Positions 28,758 to 28,838 of a stretch of DNA of 28,838 nt are shown in pieces (the stretch's first letter is position 1; each line of letters opens with the position of its first letter). Source of the DNA: Volvariella volvacea V23 (Eukaryota; Basidiomycota; Agaricomycetes; Agaricales; Pluteaceae); NCBI GenBank assembly GCA_000349905.1, contig KB722771.1, positions 23,664 to 52,501 on the forward strand, in the 5' to 3' direction. A model generated the notes under the pieces. The model saw only the letters and a program-made list of their open reading frames with translations. It was not told the DNA's origin and ran no database searches. A program made the position numbers and the translations under genes.

Positions 28758-28838
28758 AGATTCTACTGCCCTAGAGAGGTTGGATGACCCCCCCCCGAAG
28801 GTTGTCCATTATCTCGGACGACGTGAGGAGTGTGAAGG

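Noticed and set aside
1..28838. CRISPR arrays, tRNA and rRNA genes, viral genomes, toxin clusters
   Set aside because: No spaced direct repeats, cloverleaf or rRNA-like segments, and no viral replicase or capsid motifs seen on either strand.

Overview
The window is nuclear DNA of a filamentous fungus, most likely a basidiomycete of the class Agaricomycetes. Genes are compact and split by many 45-60 nt GT-AG introns, and they include mitofissin, OST2, an SOD-fold mitochondrial ribosomal protein and hexokinase. Several local gene families feel like those of Rhizoctonia/Ceratobasidiaceae, but that is an impression from memory, not proven here. No tRNA, rRNA, CRISPR or bacterial-type operon was seen. 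All exon models were built by hand from splice sites and reading-frame phase; every joined model keeps frame.

Layout. 1-2201 (+): 3' part of a gene with two tandem ZZ-like zinc fingers. 4128-2418 (-): a seven-exon alpha/beta hydrolase. 6538-4456 (-): decayed copies of two gene families (here NTF2-A and NTF1-A), plus an uncertain small gene at 7194-6523 (-). 7457-8115 (+): mitofissin (ATG44). 8879-8411 (-): OST2. 9219-10538 (+): mitoribosomal SOD-fold protein; it shares a 339 bp promoter region with OST2. 12150-11496 (-): pseudogene NTF1-B. 12887-14983 (+): a large disordered, charged protein. 16388-17288 (+): a coiled-coil protein. 19882-17810 (-): intact pair NTF2-C and NTF1-C. 20723-22959 (+): ten-exon hexokinase. 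23000-28838: AT-rich, repeat-rich tract with a 215 bp inverted-repeat element, nested LTRs, a CpG-free gene fragment (NTF1-D) and the 3' end of a minus-strand LTR retrotransposon.

The housekeeping genes form a normal syntenic core (mitophagy/mitochondrial fission, N-glycosylation, mitochondrial translation, glycolysis). The unusual content is a two-gene module, NTF2 upstream and NTF1 downstream on the same strand, that occurs twice: once intact (19882-17810) and once decayed (6538-4456), with two further broken NTF1 copies. NTF2 has the glycine/D-x-D signature and distal E-L-x-x-x-L-K region of nucleotidyltransferase-fold proteins; NTF1 looks like a relative whose D-x-D has become D-Q-H. Whether the pair works together is inference, but it is the best candidate for an undescribed system here.

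The right end shows genome defence or methylation decay: NTF1-D has no CpG, and all eight CpG sites of the intact copy over the aligned stretch are TpG or CpA in it.
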